Positions 33,460 through 41,667 of a stretch of DNA of 64,000 bases are shown piece after piece (positions within the stretch are counted from its first letter, which is position 1; each line of letters starts with the position of its first letter). A program made the position numbers and the translations under genes. Source of the DNA: RYN-230 sp963717125 (GTDB lineage: Bacteria > Actinomycetota > Actinomycetes > Streptosporangiales > Streptosporangiaceae); contig CAVQVG010000007.1 of assembly GCA_963717125.1 (NCBI GenBank), positions 310,001-374,000 on the forward strand, read 5' to 3'. A model generated the notes under the pieces. That model saw only the letters and a list, made by a program, of their open reading frames with translations, did not search any database and was not told the DNA's origin.

Positions 33460-34659
33460 TCAACTACAGGACACGCTCGCGGGCGCGCTGTTGCTCCCGG
33501 TGTAGGTGGCGGTGAAGCCGACCGTGGCCGTGCCGCCGGCCGGGAGGCTGCTGTCGTAGGACGCGCTGGTCACGGTCACCGCCGCGCCGGTCTGCGTGTA
33601 GCTGCCGTTCCACAGGTTGCTGATCTGCTGGCTGCCCGGGAAGGCCCAGCCCAGGTGCCAGCCGGCCAGCGCCGCCGAGCCGGTGTTCCGCACCACTACC
33701 TGGCCCTGGAACCCGCCGGGCCAGCTGCTGACCACCGAGTAGGCCGCCGAGCACGCGGCCGGCCCCGGAGAGGAGGTGGCCGACGGGGTCGGGCTCGGCG
33801 TCGGGGACGTGGTGGGCGAGGCCGGGCTGGTCGGCGACGGCGACGGCGACGAGGTGGCGCCGCCGGCGATGTTCACCGAGAACGAGTTGGTGGTCAGGCC
33901 GGCGCCGCCCTGCCACAGCTCGAATCCGGCCTCCACGTCGATCAGGTACCAGCTGGCCTGGGTGTAGCCGCGGTTCACCATGTCCTGGGTCAGCGTGCCG
34001 ATGTCCAGGTTGCTGACCGAGGTGGCGCCGCTGGTCATCTCGTAGGTGACGGTGTCCCAGACCGACTGGGTGCCGTACCAGATGTTGTAGGTGTGGCCGC
34101 CGATGCTCACGTTGCTGGCCACCTCGGAGCCGAACGGCTGCACGCTGCCGTTGTGGTTCAGCCAGACCATCATCTCGGTGCCGTCCGGCTGCCCGGTGGT
34201 GGTCGGCGTCTGGTTGTACCAGATGTCGTAGGCCACGTCGTAGGCGCCGCTGCCGGGCTGCGTGGTGCTCCAGCTCGTGGTGACCTTGCCCGCGGTCAGC
34301 GCCGACACCTGGATGGGCGCGGCGGTCAGCCCGCCGGCGCTGCAGTTGCCCCAGTGGCAGCCCTGGTAGATGGACGGGTAGGCGCCGGGCGAGCCGTTGG
34401 TCGCGTTGCTGATGGCCGAGTTGGCCACGGTGAAGTCGGCGTTGCCGTCGGTCGTGACACATTCGGACGCGCTGGAGTCGTACTCGTTGTTCTGCACGAT
34501 GTAGCTGCCGCCGACCGCCGCGGTCTGCTCACCGCACAGGGTCGTGGTGGCCGCGCGGGCGTGCCCCGCGCCGAGGGTGAGCAGGCCGGCCGCGGCCAGC
34601 GCGGCGGCCAGGCCGGCCGCGCCGAGACGTGCCCGGCCGGGACGGATCGCCAGCGCCAT
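33460..34659 (-). CDS. Secreted endoglucanase: GH12 catalytic domain plus CBM2
   Basis: A 399-residue secreted enzyme. The signal peptide (residues 1-36) ends GAGHARA. The GH12 domain spans about 37-265 and includes the nucleophile motif DGTEMMVWLNHNG and the acid/base motif IDVEAGFELWQGG. A Ser/Pro/Thr linker at about 268-298 (SPSPSPTSPASPTT) leads to a family 2 cellulose-binding module at about 300-399 (WPGGFQGQVVVRNTGSAALA, WAFPGSQQISNLWNG). It hydrolyses beta-1,4-glucan or xyloglucan outside the cell, implying plant-polymer degradation. Confidence 0.95.
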   Translation of the reverse strand: MALAIRPGRARLGAAGLAAALAAAGLLTLGAGHARAATTTLCGEQTAAVGGSYIVQNNEYDSSASECVTTDGNADFTVANSAISNATNGSPGAYPSIYQGCHWGNCSAGGLTAAPIQVSALTAGKVTTSWSTTQPGSGAYDVAYDIWYNQTPTTTGQPDGTEMMVWLNHNGSVQPFGSEVASNVSIGGHTYNIWYGTQSVWDTVTYEMTSGATSVSNLDIGTLTQDMVNRGYTQASWYLIDVEAGFELWQGGAGLTTNSFSVNIAGGATSSPSPSPTSPASPTTSPTPSPTPSATSSPGPAACSAAYSVVSSWPGGFQGQVVVRNTGSAALAGWHLGWAFPGSQQISNLWNGSYTQTGAAVTVTSASYDSSLPAGGTATVGFTATYTGSNSAPASVSCS

Positions 34660-34876
34660 GTGCCTGCCCCTTCGTCGAAGGCCGCTCCCGGTGCGGGCAC
34701 GCTAACCCGGCGCCGGGCGCCGGGCACCCCCTCCGGTCCGGGTGCCCGGCAGCTGGCCAGGTCAGCGCCCTGCGCCCGGTCCAGCGCGGGGGAAAGTTTC
34801 ACCGCCCCCGTTCCGGTTCGCCCGTTTCGGGCGGATTAGCGTGCGTACCGGGTCCAGCCTGGGTAGCGATGTTGAT

Positions 34877-36181
34877 GTGACGGCAGCTGACAACAAACCA
34901 CGGGTGCTGGTGGTCGGGGCGGGCTTCGGCGGGCTCGCCGCGGTCAGCGCGCTGGCCCGGAACGGGTTCGCGGTGACCCTGGCCGACCGGCACATCTACA
35001 GCACGTTCCAGCCACTGCTCTACCAGGTGGCCACGGCCGGGCTGGCGCCCAGCGACGTCGCCTACCCGCTGCGCGGGTTCGCGCGCAAGCGCGGCGCCCG
35101 GTTCCGGCACGGTGAGCTGGCCCGCATCGACACCGCGGCCCGGGTGGCCTGGTTCGCCGACGGCGGCCAGGCCAGCTACGACTACCTGATCCTGGCCACC
35201 GGCGTGACGGCCGCGTTCTACGGGATCACCGGCGCGGCCGAGTGCAGCCACGGTCTCTACACGCTGCACGATGCGACCACCCTGCGCGAGCTCCTGATGA
35301 CCATGCTGGAGCAGCTCAGCCTGACCGCGGTCGGCCAGGACGTGACCGTGACCATCGTCGGCGGCGGGGCGACCGGGGTGGAACTGGCCGGCACGGTGGC
35401 CGACCTGCGCAACCTGGCCCTGCCTGCGTCGTATCCGGACATCGACCGGGCCCGGGTGCACATCCGGCTGGTCGAGCAGGCGCCCGCGCTGCTCGCCCCG
35501 TTCCGGCCGCCGCTGCGGGATTATGCCCGGCAGCAACTCCTCGCCCGCGGGGTTGACCTGCGGCTCAACGCCCAGATCAAGGAGATCACCCGGGACCGGA
35601 TCATCCTGGCCAGCGGCGAGCAGCTGCCCAGCGACCTGACCGCGTGGGCGGCCGGGGTGGCCGGGCCACCCGGGCCCGCCGGGGACGGCCAGTGGGACCT
35701 GCCGCAGGGCCGGGCTGGCCGCCTGCTGACCGGGCCGGACCTGCGGGTGAAAGGGCAGGACCGGGTGTTCGCGATCGGCGACATCGCGCTGATCGAGGAG
35801 GCGCCCACCCCCCAGCTGGCGCAGCCCGCGCTGCAGATGGGCCGGCACGTGGCCGAGCAGATCCGCCGGGTGCAGGCCGGCCAGCCCACCACCCGGTTCA
35901 GCTACCACGACAAGGGCATCATGGCCACGATCGGCAGCCGGTCGGCGGTGGTCCAGCTGCCCCGCGGCATCCGGTTCCGCGGCACCCTGGCCTGGCTGGC
36001 CTGGCTCGGCCTGCACCTGGTCACCCTGCTGGGCAACCGGAACCGGATCAACGCGCTGATCAACCTGTCCTGGCGGTACCTGAGCTGGCAGCGTGGCGGC
36101 GGGTTCGTCGTGGGCGACGACCCGGCCGCGCCGGGCACCACCGCGCGCGGCACCGCCGCCCCGGCTGCCCGGCGGGACTGA
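34877..36181 (+). CDS. ndh: Type II NADH dehydrogenase (NDH-2)
   Basis: A 434-residue single-subunit flavoprotein. The FAD motif is VLVVGAGFGGLAAVSAL (residues about 9-25), followed by FQPLLYQVATAGLAPSDVAY, a signature of NDH-2. The NADH motif is VTIVGGGATGVELAG (about 157-171) and the second FAD contact is VFAIGDIALIEEAP. The C-terminal hydrophobic/amphipathic helix (GTLAWLAWLGLHLVTLLGNR) anchors it to the membrane. It passes electrons from NADH to menaquinone without pumping protons. GTG 34877 is chosen because the fold begins seven residues later. Confidence 0.9.
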   Translation: MTAADNKPRVLVVGAGFGGLAAVSALARNGFAVTLADRHIYSTFQPLLYQVATAGLAPSDVAYPLRGFARKRGARFRHGELARIDTAARVAWFADGGQASYDYLILATGVTAAFYGITGAAECSHGLYTLHDATTLRELLMTMLEQLSLTAVGQDVTVTIVGGGATGVELAGTVADLRNLALPASYPDIDRARVHIRLVEQAPALLAPFRPPLRDYARQQLLARGVDLRLNAQIKEITRDRIILASGEQLPSDLTAWAAGVAGPPGPAGDGQWDLPQGRAGRLLTGPDLRVKGQDRVFAIGDIALIEEAPTPQLAQPALQMGRHVAEQIRRVQAGQPTTRFSYHDKGIMATIGSRSAVVQLPRGIRFRGTLAWLAWLGLHLVTLLGNRNRINALINLSWRYLSWQRGGGFVVGDDPAAPGTTARGTAAPAARRD

Positions 36182-36190
36182 CCGCGGCGG

Positions 36191-37954
36191 TCAGCCGTCG
36201 CCGTCCAGCGTGACCATCCGGCCCGCCACCACGCGGGTGCTGGGTGAGCCGACGATGATCACGCTGTACTCGTCGGCCTGAGTGGGCTCCAGCGCGCCCA
36301 GCGTGCCGAGGAAGATCCGCTGCTCGGCGCCGTGCGCGTCGCGCACCACCGCGACCGGGGTGTCCGCGGCCCGGTACTGCCGGAGCACGGCCAGCACCAT
36401 GTCCAGCCGCGGCTCATCGACCTTGCCCGGGGGCAGGCACACGGTGAGCACGAAGCCGGCCTCGGCGGCCGCGCGTACCTGGGCCTCGGTCACCGCCCAC
36501 GAGGTGTGCTCGCCCGGCGAGATGACCGCGTTGCTCCGGCCCAGCGGCGCGCCGAGCACCGCCGAAGCGGCGTGCGCGGCGGTGATGCCGGGCACCTCGA
36601 CCACGTCGATGTCCGACCCGGCCAGGCTGAGCACCAGACCGGCCAGCTCGTGCATGCCGGGGTCAGCCGGGAACGTGATGGCCACCGCGCGGCCCAGCCG
36701 GGCCTGCCGGATCGCCTCCCGGCTGCAGGCCGTCCCGTCACCCGCGCCGGGCAGGATCTGGGTACCCGGGCGAACCAGCTCACTCACCTGGTCCAGCGAC
36801 CGGCCCAGCCCGGCCAGCACCGACGCCCGGCGCAGCTCGGCCAGGGCGCGCGGGGTCAGCAGGTCAGGCGCGCCGGGGCCGGTCCCGATCAGCGCGATCC
36901 GGCCGCGCGGCCGGATCCGGGCCACCGCCACGCTGGCCCCTTCCCCGGCGCGTTCCGGCACGACCAGCTCGTGCGCGGCGGCCAGCGCCGCCGCTTCCGG
37001 CTGGCTCAGCGGGCCGGTCTGGGCCGCGGCCGCGCGGCGGCGCGGCCCGGCCCGCCCGGCCCCGGCCCGCCCGGCCCCGGCCCGCCCGCTCCCGGGCCGC
37101 CCGCTCCCGGCCCGCCCCCTCCCCGCCCCGGCCCGGCCGCTGCCGGCCGCGGCCCGCTGCGCGGTGAGCTGGCTCGCCGGGTAGCCGCGCACCGGCCAGC
37201 CGCGCTCCCGGGCGGCCTCGGTGATGGCCGGCCCGGCGTCCGGCGTGTCGCCGGCCCGCACCGTGGCCAGGGCGGTGACGCTGGCCGCGGACAGCCCGGC
37301 CTCGCCCAGGGCGCTGTCGGCCAGCCGCAGCACGTCGTCCGCGGCCGCGCCCGGGGCCGCCTGCACGCCGATGACCAGCGACGGCGGCCGGACGATGGCG
37401 GTACGCGAGTCGGCCGGGCTGATCCGGTCGGTGATCAGGATCCGGTACTCCCCCACCTCGCCGACCGTGTCCGGGAGCGGCGGCAGCGGCCAGGTGTAGG
37501 CCGACTCCAGCCGGACGCGCTCACCGTCGAGCAGCGCCCGGCTCACCGTCCCGATCGCTCCCTCGGTGGGCCAGCCCAGCAAGTCCAGCCCGGGCAGGCT
37601 CACCGCGTCGGTGGCCGTGGTGATGACCGCGTCCGCGCCGAACACCGCGGCCACCCGGGCGGTCAGCGCGTTCGCGCCGGCCGCGTGGCCGCCGACCACC
37701 GCCACCGCGCGCCGGGCCGACTCGTCCACGCAGACCACGGCGGGGTCGGTCCACTTGCTGTCCAGCAGCGGGGCGATCAGCCGGACGGTGGCCCCGACGG
37801 CGAGGAAGCAGACCAGGCCGTCACACTGCGCCCAGGCCTGGGGCAGCGCCTGCCGGGCGGGCCCGTCATACCGGCGGGTCTGGCCCGGCCAGGCGTCGGC
37901 CAGCCGCTGCGCGGCGGCCCGGCCGCCCCCGGTCACCGCGATCAGGCCGATCAC
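36191..37954 (-). CDS. CbiG-CobJ fusion (cobalamin biosynthesis)
   Basis: About 587 residues joining two corrinoid enzymes. The first part is CbiG: N-terminal domain with FLAVGATVRLIAPLLDSKWT and VVGGHAAGANALTARVAAVF, and C-terminal domain with TALATVRAGDTPDAGPAITE. The second, from about residue 345, is the precorrin-3B C17-methyltransferase CobJ: RIALIGTGPGAPDLLTPRAL and VEVPGITAAHAASAVLGAPL. Between them is a 50-residue Gly/Arg/Ala repeat linker (GRAGAGRAGAGRAGP). GTG 37954 is chosen because GGGAGG lies six bases upstream. No other cob gene is near. Confidence 0.88.
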   Translation of the reverse strand: MIGLIAVTGGGRAAAQRLADAWPGQTRRYDGPARQALPQAWAQCDGLVCFLAVGATVRLIAPLLDSKWTDPAVVCVDESARRAVAVVGGHAAGANALTARVAAVFGADAVITTATDAVSLPGLDLLGWPTEGAIGTVSRALLDGERVRLESAYTWPLPPLPDTVGEVGEYRILITDRISPADSRTAIVRPPSLVIGVQAAPGAAADDVLRLADSALGEAGLSAASVTALATVRAGDTPDAGPAITEAARERGWPVRGYPASQLTAQRAAAGSGRAGAGRGRAGSGRPGSGRAGAGRAGAGRAGPRRRAAAAQTGPLSQPEAAALAAAHELVVPERAGEGASVAVARIRPRGRIALIGTGPGAPDLLTPRALAELRRASVLAGLGRSLDQVSELVRPGTQILPGAGDGTACSREAIRQARLGRAVAITFPADPGMHELAGLVLSLAGSDIDVVEVPGITAAHAASAVLGAPLGRSNAVISPGEHTSWAVTEAQVRAAAEAGFVLTVCLPPGKVDEPRLDMVLAVLRQYRAADTPVAVVRDAHGAEQRIFLGTLGALEPTQADEYSVIIVGSPSTRVVAGRMVTLDGDG

Positions 37955-38055
37955 CGGCACCCTCCCTGACCCCGGTGCCGCACGAACCGGTGTGGCCTGC
38001 GATACATGCCACGACGCTACCCGCAACCCGGGGCGGGCACCTATCCGGGCGGCTC

Positions 38056-38074
38056 GTGACAAGCACACTTGACA
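38056..38074. promoter_or_regulatory. Operator-like repeat 1 of a pair
   Basis: GTGACAAGCACACTTGACA contains a CAAG/CTTG inverted repeat and a TTGACA -35-like end. It matches the site at 38105-38123 at 17 of 19 bases. It lies between the cobalamin gene and the XRE gene. Confidence 0.55.
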
Positions 38075-38104
38075 CCTGCCCGCGCGCTGGGCCACCATGG
38101 TCAT

Positions 38105-38123
38105 GTGACAAGCAGGCTTGACA
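38105..38123. promoter_or_regulatory. Operator-like repeat 2 of a pair
   Basis: GTGACAAGCAGGCTTGACA has CAAGC/GCTTG arms and lies 13 bases before the GTG of the XRE gene. The start-to-start distance to repeat 1 is 49 bases. Both are likely sites for that small repressor. Confidence 0.55.
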
Positions 38124-38136
38124 GGCGGCCAGCCCG

Positions 38137-38334
38137 GTGAGGAACGACGTCCGGGAGCGCCGCACCGCGAAAGGGCTGGCCCAGGGCGAGCTGGCCCGGG
38201 AGCTGGACGTGTCCCGGCAGACGATCAACTCGATCGAGACCGGCCGGTACACCCCGTCGCTCCCGCTGGCCATCGCCATCGCCCGGTTCTTCGGCAGCAC
38301 CGTGGAGGAGATCTTCCATGCAGATAACGGCTAG
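38137..38334 (+). CDS. Minimal XRE-family repressor
   Basis: A 65-residue protein that is almost entirely one Cro/CI HTH: RERRTAKGLAQGELARELDV, SRQTINSIETGRYTPSLPLA and FFGSTVEEIFHADNG. This type usually represses its own operon with a small membrane protein, as here; the membrane gene starts inside its 3' end (17-base overlap). The twin repeats at 38056 and 38105 are the obvious targets. Confidence 0.9.
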   Translation: MRNDVRERRTAKGLAQGELARELDVSRQTINSIETGRYTPSLPLAIAIARFFGSTVEEIFHADNG

Positions 38335-38713
38335 GCGGAACCGCGGTTACTGGGCCACCGTGGCCCTCGGCGTGGGCATCGGCATCGTCTACCTGATCGG
38401 GTTCGCGGCCGGCGGCAAGCCGCTGCTCGGGGTGGGCGCGCTGGCCATCATGGTGGCGTTCACCGGCGCCCTGCTCCTGGCCGGGCGGCGCAGCGAGACG
38501 GTGCGCGGGCTGCTCGACCGCCGGGACGAGCGCATCACAGCCATCGACCTGCGGGCCACCGCGGTGACCGCGCTGGCCATGATCGCGGTGATCCTGGTCG
38601 GCTTCGTGGTGAGCATCGCCCGCGGCGGCAGCGGCTGGCCCTACGACATGATCGGTTTCGTGGGCGGCCTGGCCTACGTGGCGGCCGTCGTGTACTTCCG
38701 GGCCCGCGGCTAG
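38318..38713 (+). CDS. Four-helix membrane protein coupled to XRE regulator
   Basis: A 131-residue protein with four hydrophobic helices: WATVALGVGIGIVYLIGFAA, LLGVGALAIMVAFTGALLLA, VTALAMIAVILVGFVVSIA and MIGFVGGLAYVAAVVYF. The cytoplasmic loop RRSETVRGLLDRRDERITAI resembles DUF2178-type proteins found behind small XRE repressors in bacteria and archaea. Its function is unknown. Overlap with the repressor gene indicates coupled translation. Confidence 0.82.
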   Translation: MQITARRNRGYWATVALGVGIGIVYLIGFAAGGKPLLGVGALAIMVAFTGALLLAGRRSETVRGLLDRRDERITAIDLRATAVTALAMIAVILVGFVVSIARGGSGWPYDMIGFVGGLAYVAAVVYFRARG

Positions 38714-38758
38714 CCGCCCCGGCCCGGGCTCCGCCAGGCGGCCTGGCAGACTTGCCCG

Positions 38759-39274
38759 GTGACCTGGACAGCACCCACCCCGGAGCCGGCCGACGGGCCG
38801 GTCACCGGCGACGACCGGCCGATCCTCGAGGGCTACCTGAACTGGCAGCGGGCCACTCTGCTGAACATCTGCGCCGGCCTGACCGGGGAGCAGCTGGCGG
38901 CGCGGCCCATCCCGTCGTCCAACCTGTCCCTGCTCGGCCTGATCCGGCATCTGGCCAAGGTCGAACGCACCTGGTTCCGGCAGCGCGCCGCGGGACAGGA
39001 TGTGCCACCGATGTACCCGGCCTCAGCCGGTAAGGACGCGGACTTCAATGACGCCGAGGCCAGCCAGGCTGCCGCCGAGATCGGCCGCCTGCGCAGCGAA
39101 TGGCAGTCAGCGGATGAGAGCGTTCAGCAGATGGCGTTCGATGCCACGTTCGACGCGGGCGGTGAGCGGTGGTCGCTGCGGATGATGTACGTGCACCTGA
39201 TCGGCGAGTACGCGCGGCACAACGGCCACGCCGACCTGCTGCGGGAGGCCATCGACGGGGTCACCGGGCGGTGA
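38759..39274 (+). CDS. DinB/DUF664-family protein
   Basis: A 171-residue four-helix-bundle protein: LEGYLNWQRATLLNICAGLT, SLLGLIRHLAKVERTWFRQR and MMYVHLIGEYARHNGHADLL. His in RHLAKVE, together with His in HLIGEYARHNGH, provides the metal-binding triad of the DinB superfamily. Such proteins include mycothiol-dependent transferases. The GTG start at 38759 is supported by the fold. The 3' end overlaps the TetR gene by 14 bases on the opposite strand. Confidence 0.88.
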   Translation: MTWTAPTPEPADGPVTGDDRPILEGYLNWQRATLLNICAGLTGEQLAARPIPSSNLSLLGLIRHLAKVERTWFRQRAAGQDVPPMYPASAGKDADFNDAEASQAAAEIGRLRSEWQSADESVQQMAFDATFDAGGERWSLRMMYVHLIGEYARHNGHADLLREAIDGVTGR

Positions 39275-39941
39275 CCCGGGCCAGCGCGAGGACCTCGTGC
39301 TGGAGCTGCGGGGCCAGCGCGGGCCACGGGAAGCGGGGCAGCCTGGTGCGCAGCGTCACCGTGCCGTGCAGCGCGACCCAGACCGCGGTAGCGTCCGCGA
39401 GCACGTCGGTGCTGGCCGACCGGCCGGCCCGGACACAGTCCTCGATGCCGTGCAGCAGCAGGGAGAACGCCTCGGCGCCCCACTCCAGGACCGGCCGCCC
39501 GTCCGGGCCCAGCGCGACCGGCTGGCAGTAGTCCTCGGCTGACGCCCACTGCTCGGCGAACAGCACGCCGTAGCGGGCCGGGTGGGCCAGCCCGAAGTCC
39601 ACGTAGGCCGCGCAGCCGGCGACCAGGCGGTCGACCGGGTCCGGGCTGGCCGCCGCCGTGGCCGTCTTGATGGCGCCGGCCAGCTCATCGAAGACCCGCG
39701 CCACGACCGCGGCCAGGATGGCCTCACGGTCGGCGAAGTGCGGGTAGATGGACGGCGCGGCGATGCCCACCTCCCGGGCCACCGCGCGCAGCGTGACCGC
39801 CTCGGCCGACCCGGTCCGCTCGATCAGCGCCAGCGCCCCGGTCGCGATGTCCTCGGTCAGCCGGGCGCCCTGACCGCGCGCGTTGCGCCGCCGGCGGGCG
39901 GCCGTCCGCTCCGTCTCCGTGCTGTCAGCCAGATTCTTCAC
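39261..39941 (-). CDS. TetR-family repressor of the adjacent MFS exporter
   Basis: A 226-residue protein. The N-terminal HTH reads ATGALALIERTGSAEAVTLR, then AVAREVGIAAPSIYPHFADR. The C-terminal domain has a TetR_C_13/WHG-like look (VDFGLAHPARYGVLFAEQWA). It starts with GTG and is divergent from the DHA2-type transporter at 40095. Two palindromes in the 90-base gap are probable binding sites. Ligand-responsive drug-efflux control is the likely role. Confidence 0.88.
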   Translation of the reverse strand: MKNLADSTETERTAARRRRNARGQGARLTEDIATGALALIERTGSAEAVTLRAVAREVGIAAPSIYPHFADREAILAAVVARVFDELAGAIKTATAAASPDPVDRLVAGCAAYVDFGLAHPARYGVLFAEQWASAEDYCQPVALGPDGRPVLEWGAEAFSLLLHGIEDCVRAGRSASTDVLADATAVWVALHGTVTLRTRLPRFPWPALAPQLQHEVLALARVTAR

Positions 39942-39992
39942 GCTAACTACTTTACAGCTGTTAGCTCATATGTCTATGCTTACAAGCGTAAG
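39942..39992. promoter_or_regulatory. Two palindromes between TetR and MFS genes
   Basis: GCTAAC (39942-39947) faces GTTAGC (39960-39965), and CTTACAAGCGTAAG (39979-39992) is a second palindrome. The first abuts the TetR start; the second lies near the expected MFS promoter. Both fit repressor operators. Confidence 0.55.
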
Positions 39993-40094
39993 TGAACGAA
40001 CGTAAGCAATCATCCGTAAGGAGAACGCGATGGCCAGCAGTACCCCTCCCCGGCCAGCCGCCCTGGCCCCGGCCAGCGGCCGGCCCAGCGCCCA

Positions 40095-41654
40095 GTGGCC
40101 GGCCATCCGCGCCGCCGCCAGATCCTGCTCGTGCTCTGCCTGAGCCTGCTGGTCGTGGTGATCGACAACACCATCCTGAACACCGCGCTGCCCACGCTGG
40201 CCCGCACGCTGCACGCGGGCACCAGCGGGCTGCAGTGGATCGCCGACGCGTACACGCTCTGCTTCGCCGCGCTGCTCATCCCGGCCGGCGCGCTGGGCGA
40301 CCGGTACGGCCGGAAACTCTCCCTGCTCGGCGGCCTGGCCGTGTTCGCCGGAGGCAGCACGCTGGCCGCGTTCTCGGGCGGCACCAGCACGCTGATCGTG
40401 GCCCGCGTGGTGATGGGCCTGGGCGCGGCGTTCGTCATGCCCGCCACGCTGTCCATCCTGAACGCCGTGTTCCCGCCCCGGGAGCGGCCGCAGGCCATCG
40501 CCGCCTGGTCCGCGGTGGCCGGCGTGGGCATCGTGATCGGCCCCACCCTGGGCGGCCTCCTGCTGTCCCACTTCTGGTGGGGCAGCGTGTTCCTGATCAA
40601 CGTGCCGCTGGTCGCGGTGGCGCTGGCCGGCGTGCTGCTGACCGTCCCGGAGACCGCCGAGCCGTCCGGGCACCGGCTGGACATCCTGGGCACGCTGCTG
40701 GTGGCGGGCGCGCTGTTCCTCCTGGTGGACGCCATCATCGAGGCGCCCAGCCGCGGCTGGACCGGCCCGGTCACCCTGCCCGAGGCGGCCGCCGGGCTGG
40801 CCCTGCTGGGCGGGTTCGCCTGGTGGGAGCTGCGCATCCCGCATCCGCTGATCGACCTGCGGGTGTTCCGCTCGCGCGCCTTCTCGGCCGCCGCCGGGTC
40901 GGTGACCGTGATCTTCTTCGCCCTGTTCGGCAGCCTGTTCGTGCTGACCCAGTACCTGCAGCTGGTGCACGGTTACAGCCCGCTGTCCGCTGGGCTGCGG
41001 GCACTGCCGTTCGCGCTGGCCATGGCGGCCGTGTCGCCGGTCTCCCCGATCCTGGCCCAGCGGCTGGGCGCCCGGGTCATCATCCCGGCCGGCATCGCGC
41101 TGATGGGCGCCGGCCTGCTCGACCTGTCCACCGCCCAGGTGCACACCGCCTACCCGCCGCTGGCCGTCGCCGTCGCCATCATGGGCGCGGGCATGGGGCT
41201 GGTCATGGCCCCGGCCAGCACCACCATCATGACCACGGTGCCCGCGCACCAGGCCGGTGCGGGCAGCGCCATCAACGACACGATCCGCGAGGTCGGCGGC
41301 GCGCTGGGCATCGCCATCGTGGGCAGCCTGGCGGCCGGGGTGTACAGCTCGAAGCTGGGCACCGCGCTCACCGCCGCGCACGTGCCGCACGCGGTCAGCC
41401 GGGTGGCCACCGGGTCGGTCGCCGCCGCGGACATCGTGGCCCGGCAGGCCGGCGGCCCGCGCGGCGCGGCGCTGGCCGCCGCCGCGCACAGCGCGTTCAC
41501 CTCCGCGATGGCCGACGGCATGCGGGTCGCCGCCGCGGTGGCCCTGGTCGCGTCGATCGGCGCCGTCTTCGCCCTGCCCCGCCGCCCAACCCCCACCCCG
41601 CCCGAGCCGGTCCCCGACCCTGTTATCCCGGCTGTCGCCAACGCCACCCGCTGA
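40095..41654 (+). CDS. DHA2-type (14-helix) MFS drug exporter; 5' end possibly frameshifted
   Basis: About 519 residues and 14 predicted helices. Motif D1 is VVVIDNTILNTALPTLARTL, followed by WIADAYTLCFAALLIPAGALG and motif A GDRYGRKLSLLGGLA; motif C is VGIVIGPTLGGLLLSHF. These mark an EmrB/QacA-type proton-coupled drug exporter. GTG 40095 has no ribosome binding site. An ATG at 40030 has a perfect one (AAGGAGAACGCG) but its frame stops near 40143. One indel in the repeated GCC run near 40108-40120 would join them. Confidence 0.85.
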   Translation: MAGHPRRRQILLVLCLSLLVVVIDNTILNTALPTLARTLHAGTSGLQWIADAYTLCFAALLIPAGALGDRYGRKLSLLGGLAVFAGGSTLAAFSGGTSTLIVARVVMGLGAAFVMPATLSILNAVFPPRERPQAIAAWSAVAGVGIVIGPTLGGLLLSHFWWGSVFLINVPLVAVALAGVLLTVPETAEPSGHRLDILGTLLVAGALFLLVDAIIEAPSRGWTGPVTLPEAAAGLALLGGFAWWELRIPHPLIDLRVFRSRAFSAAAGSVTVIFFALFGSLFVLTQYLQLVHGYSPLSAGLRALPFALAMAAVSPVSPILAQRLGARVIIPAGIALMGAGLLDLSTAQVHTAYPPLAVAVAIMGAGMGLVMAPASTTIMTTVPAHQAGAGSAINDTIREVGGALGIAIVGSLAAGVYSSKLGTALTAAHVPHAVSRVATGSVAAADIVARQAGGPRGAALAAAAHSAFTSAMADGMRVAAAVALVASIGAVFALPRRPTPTPPEPVPDPVIPAVANATR

Positions 41655-41667
41655 CCCGGGCCTCCGG

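Noticed and set aside
37010..37170. Possible pseudogene break in the Gly/Arg-rich stretch of the cobalamin gene
   Set aside because: The frame stays open and both flanking domains are in frame, so it is a linker.
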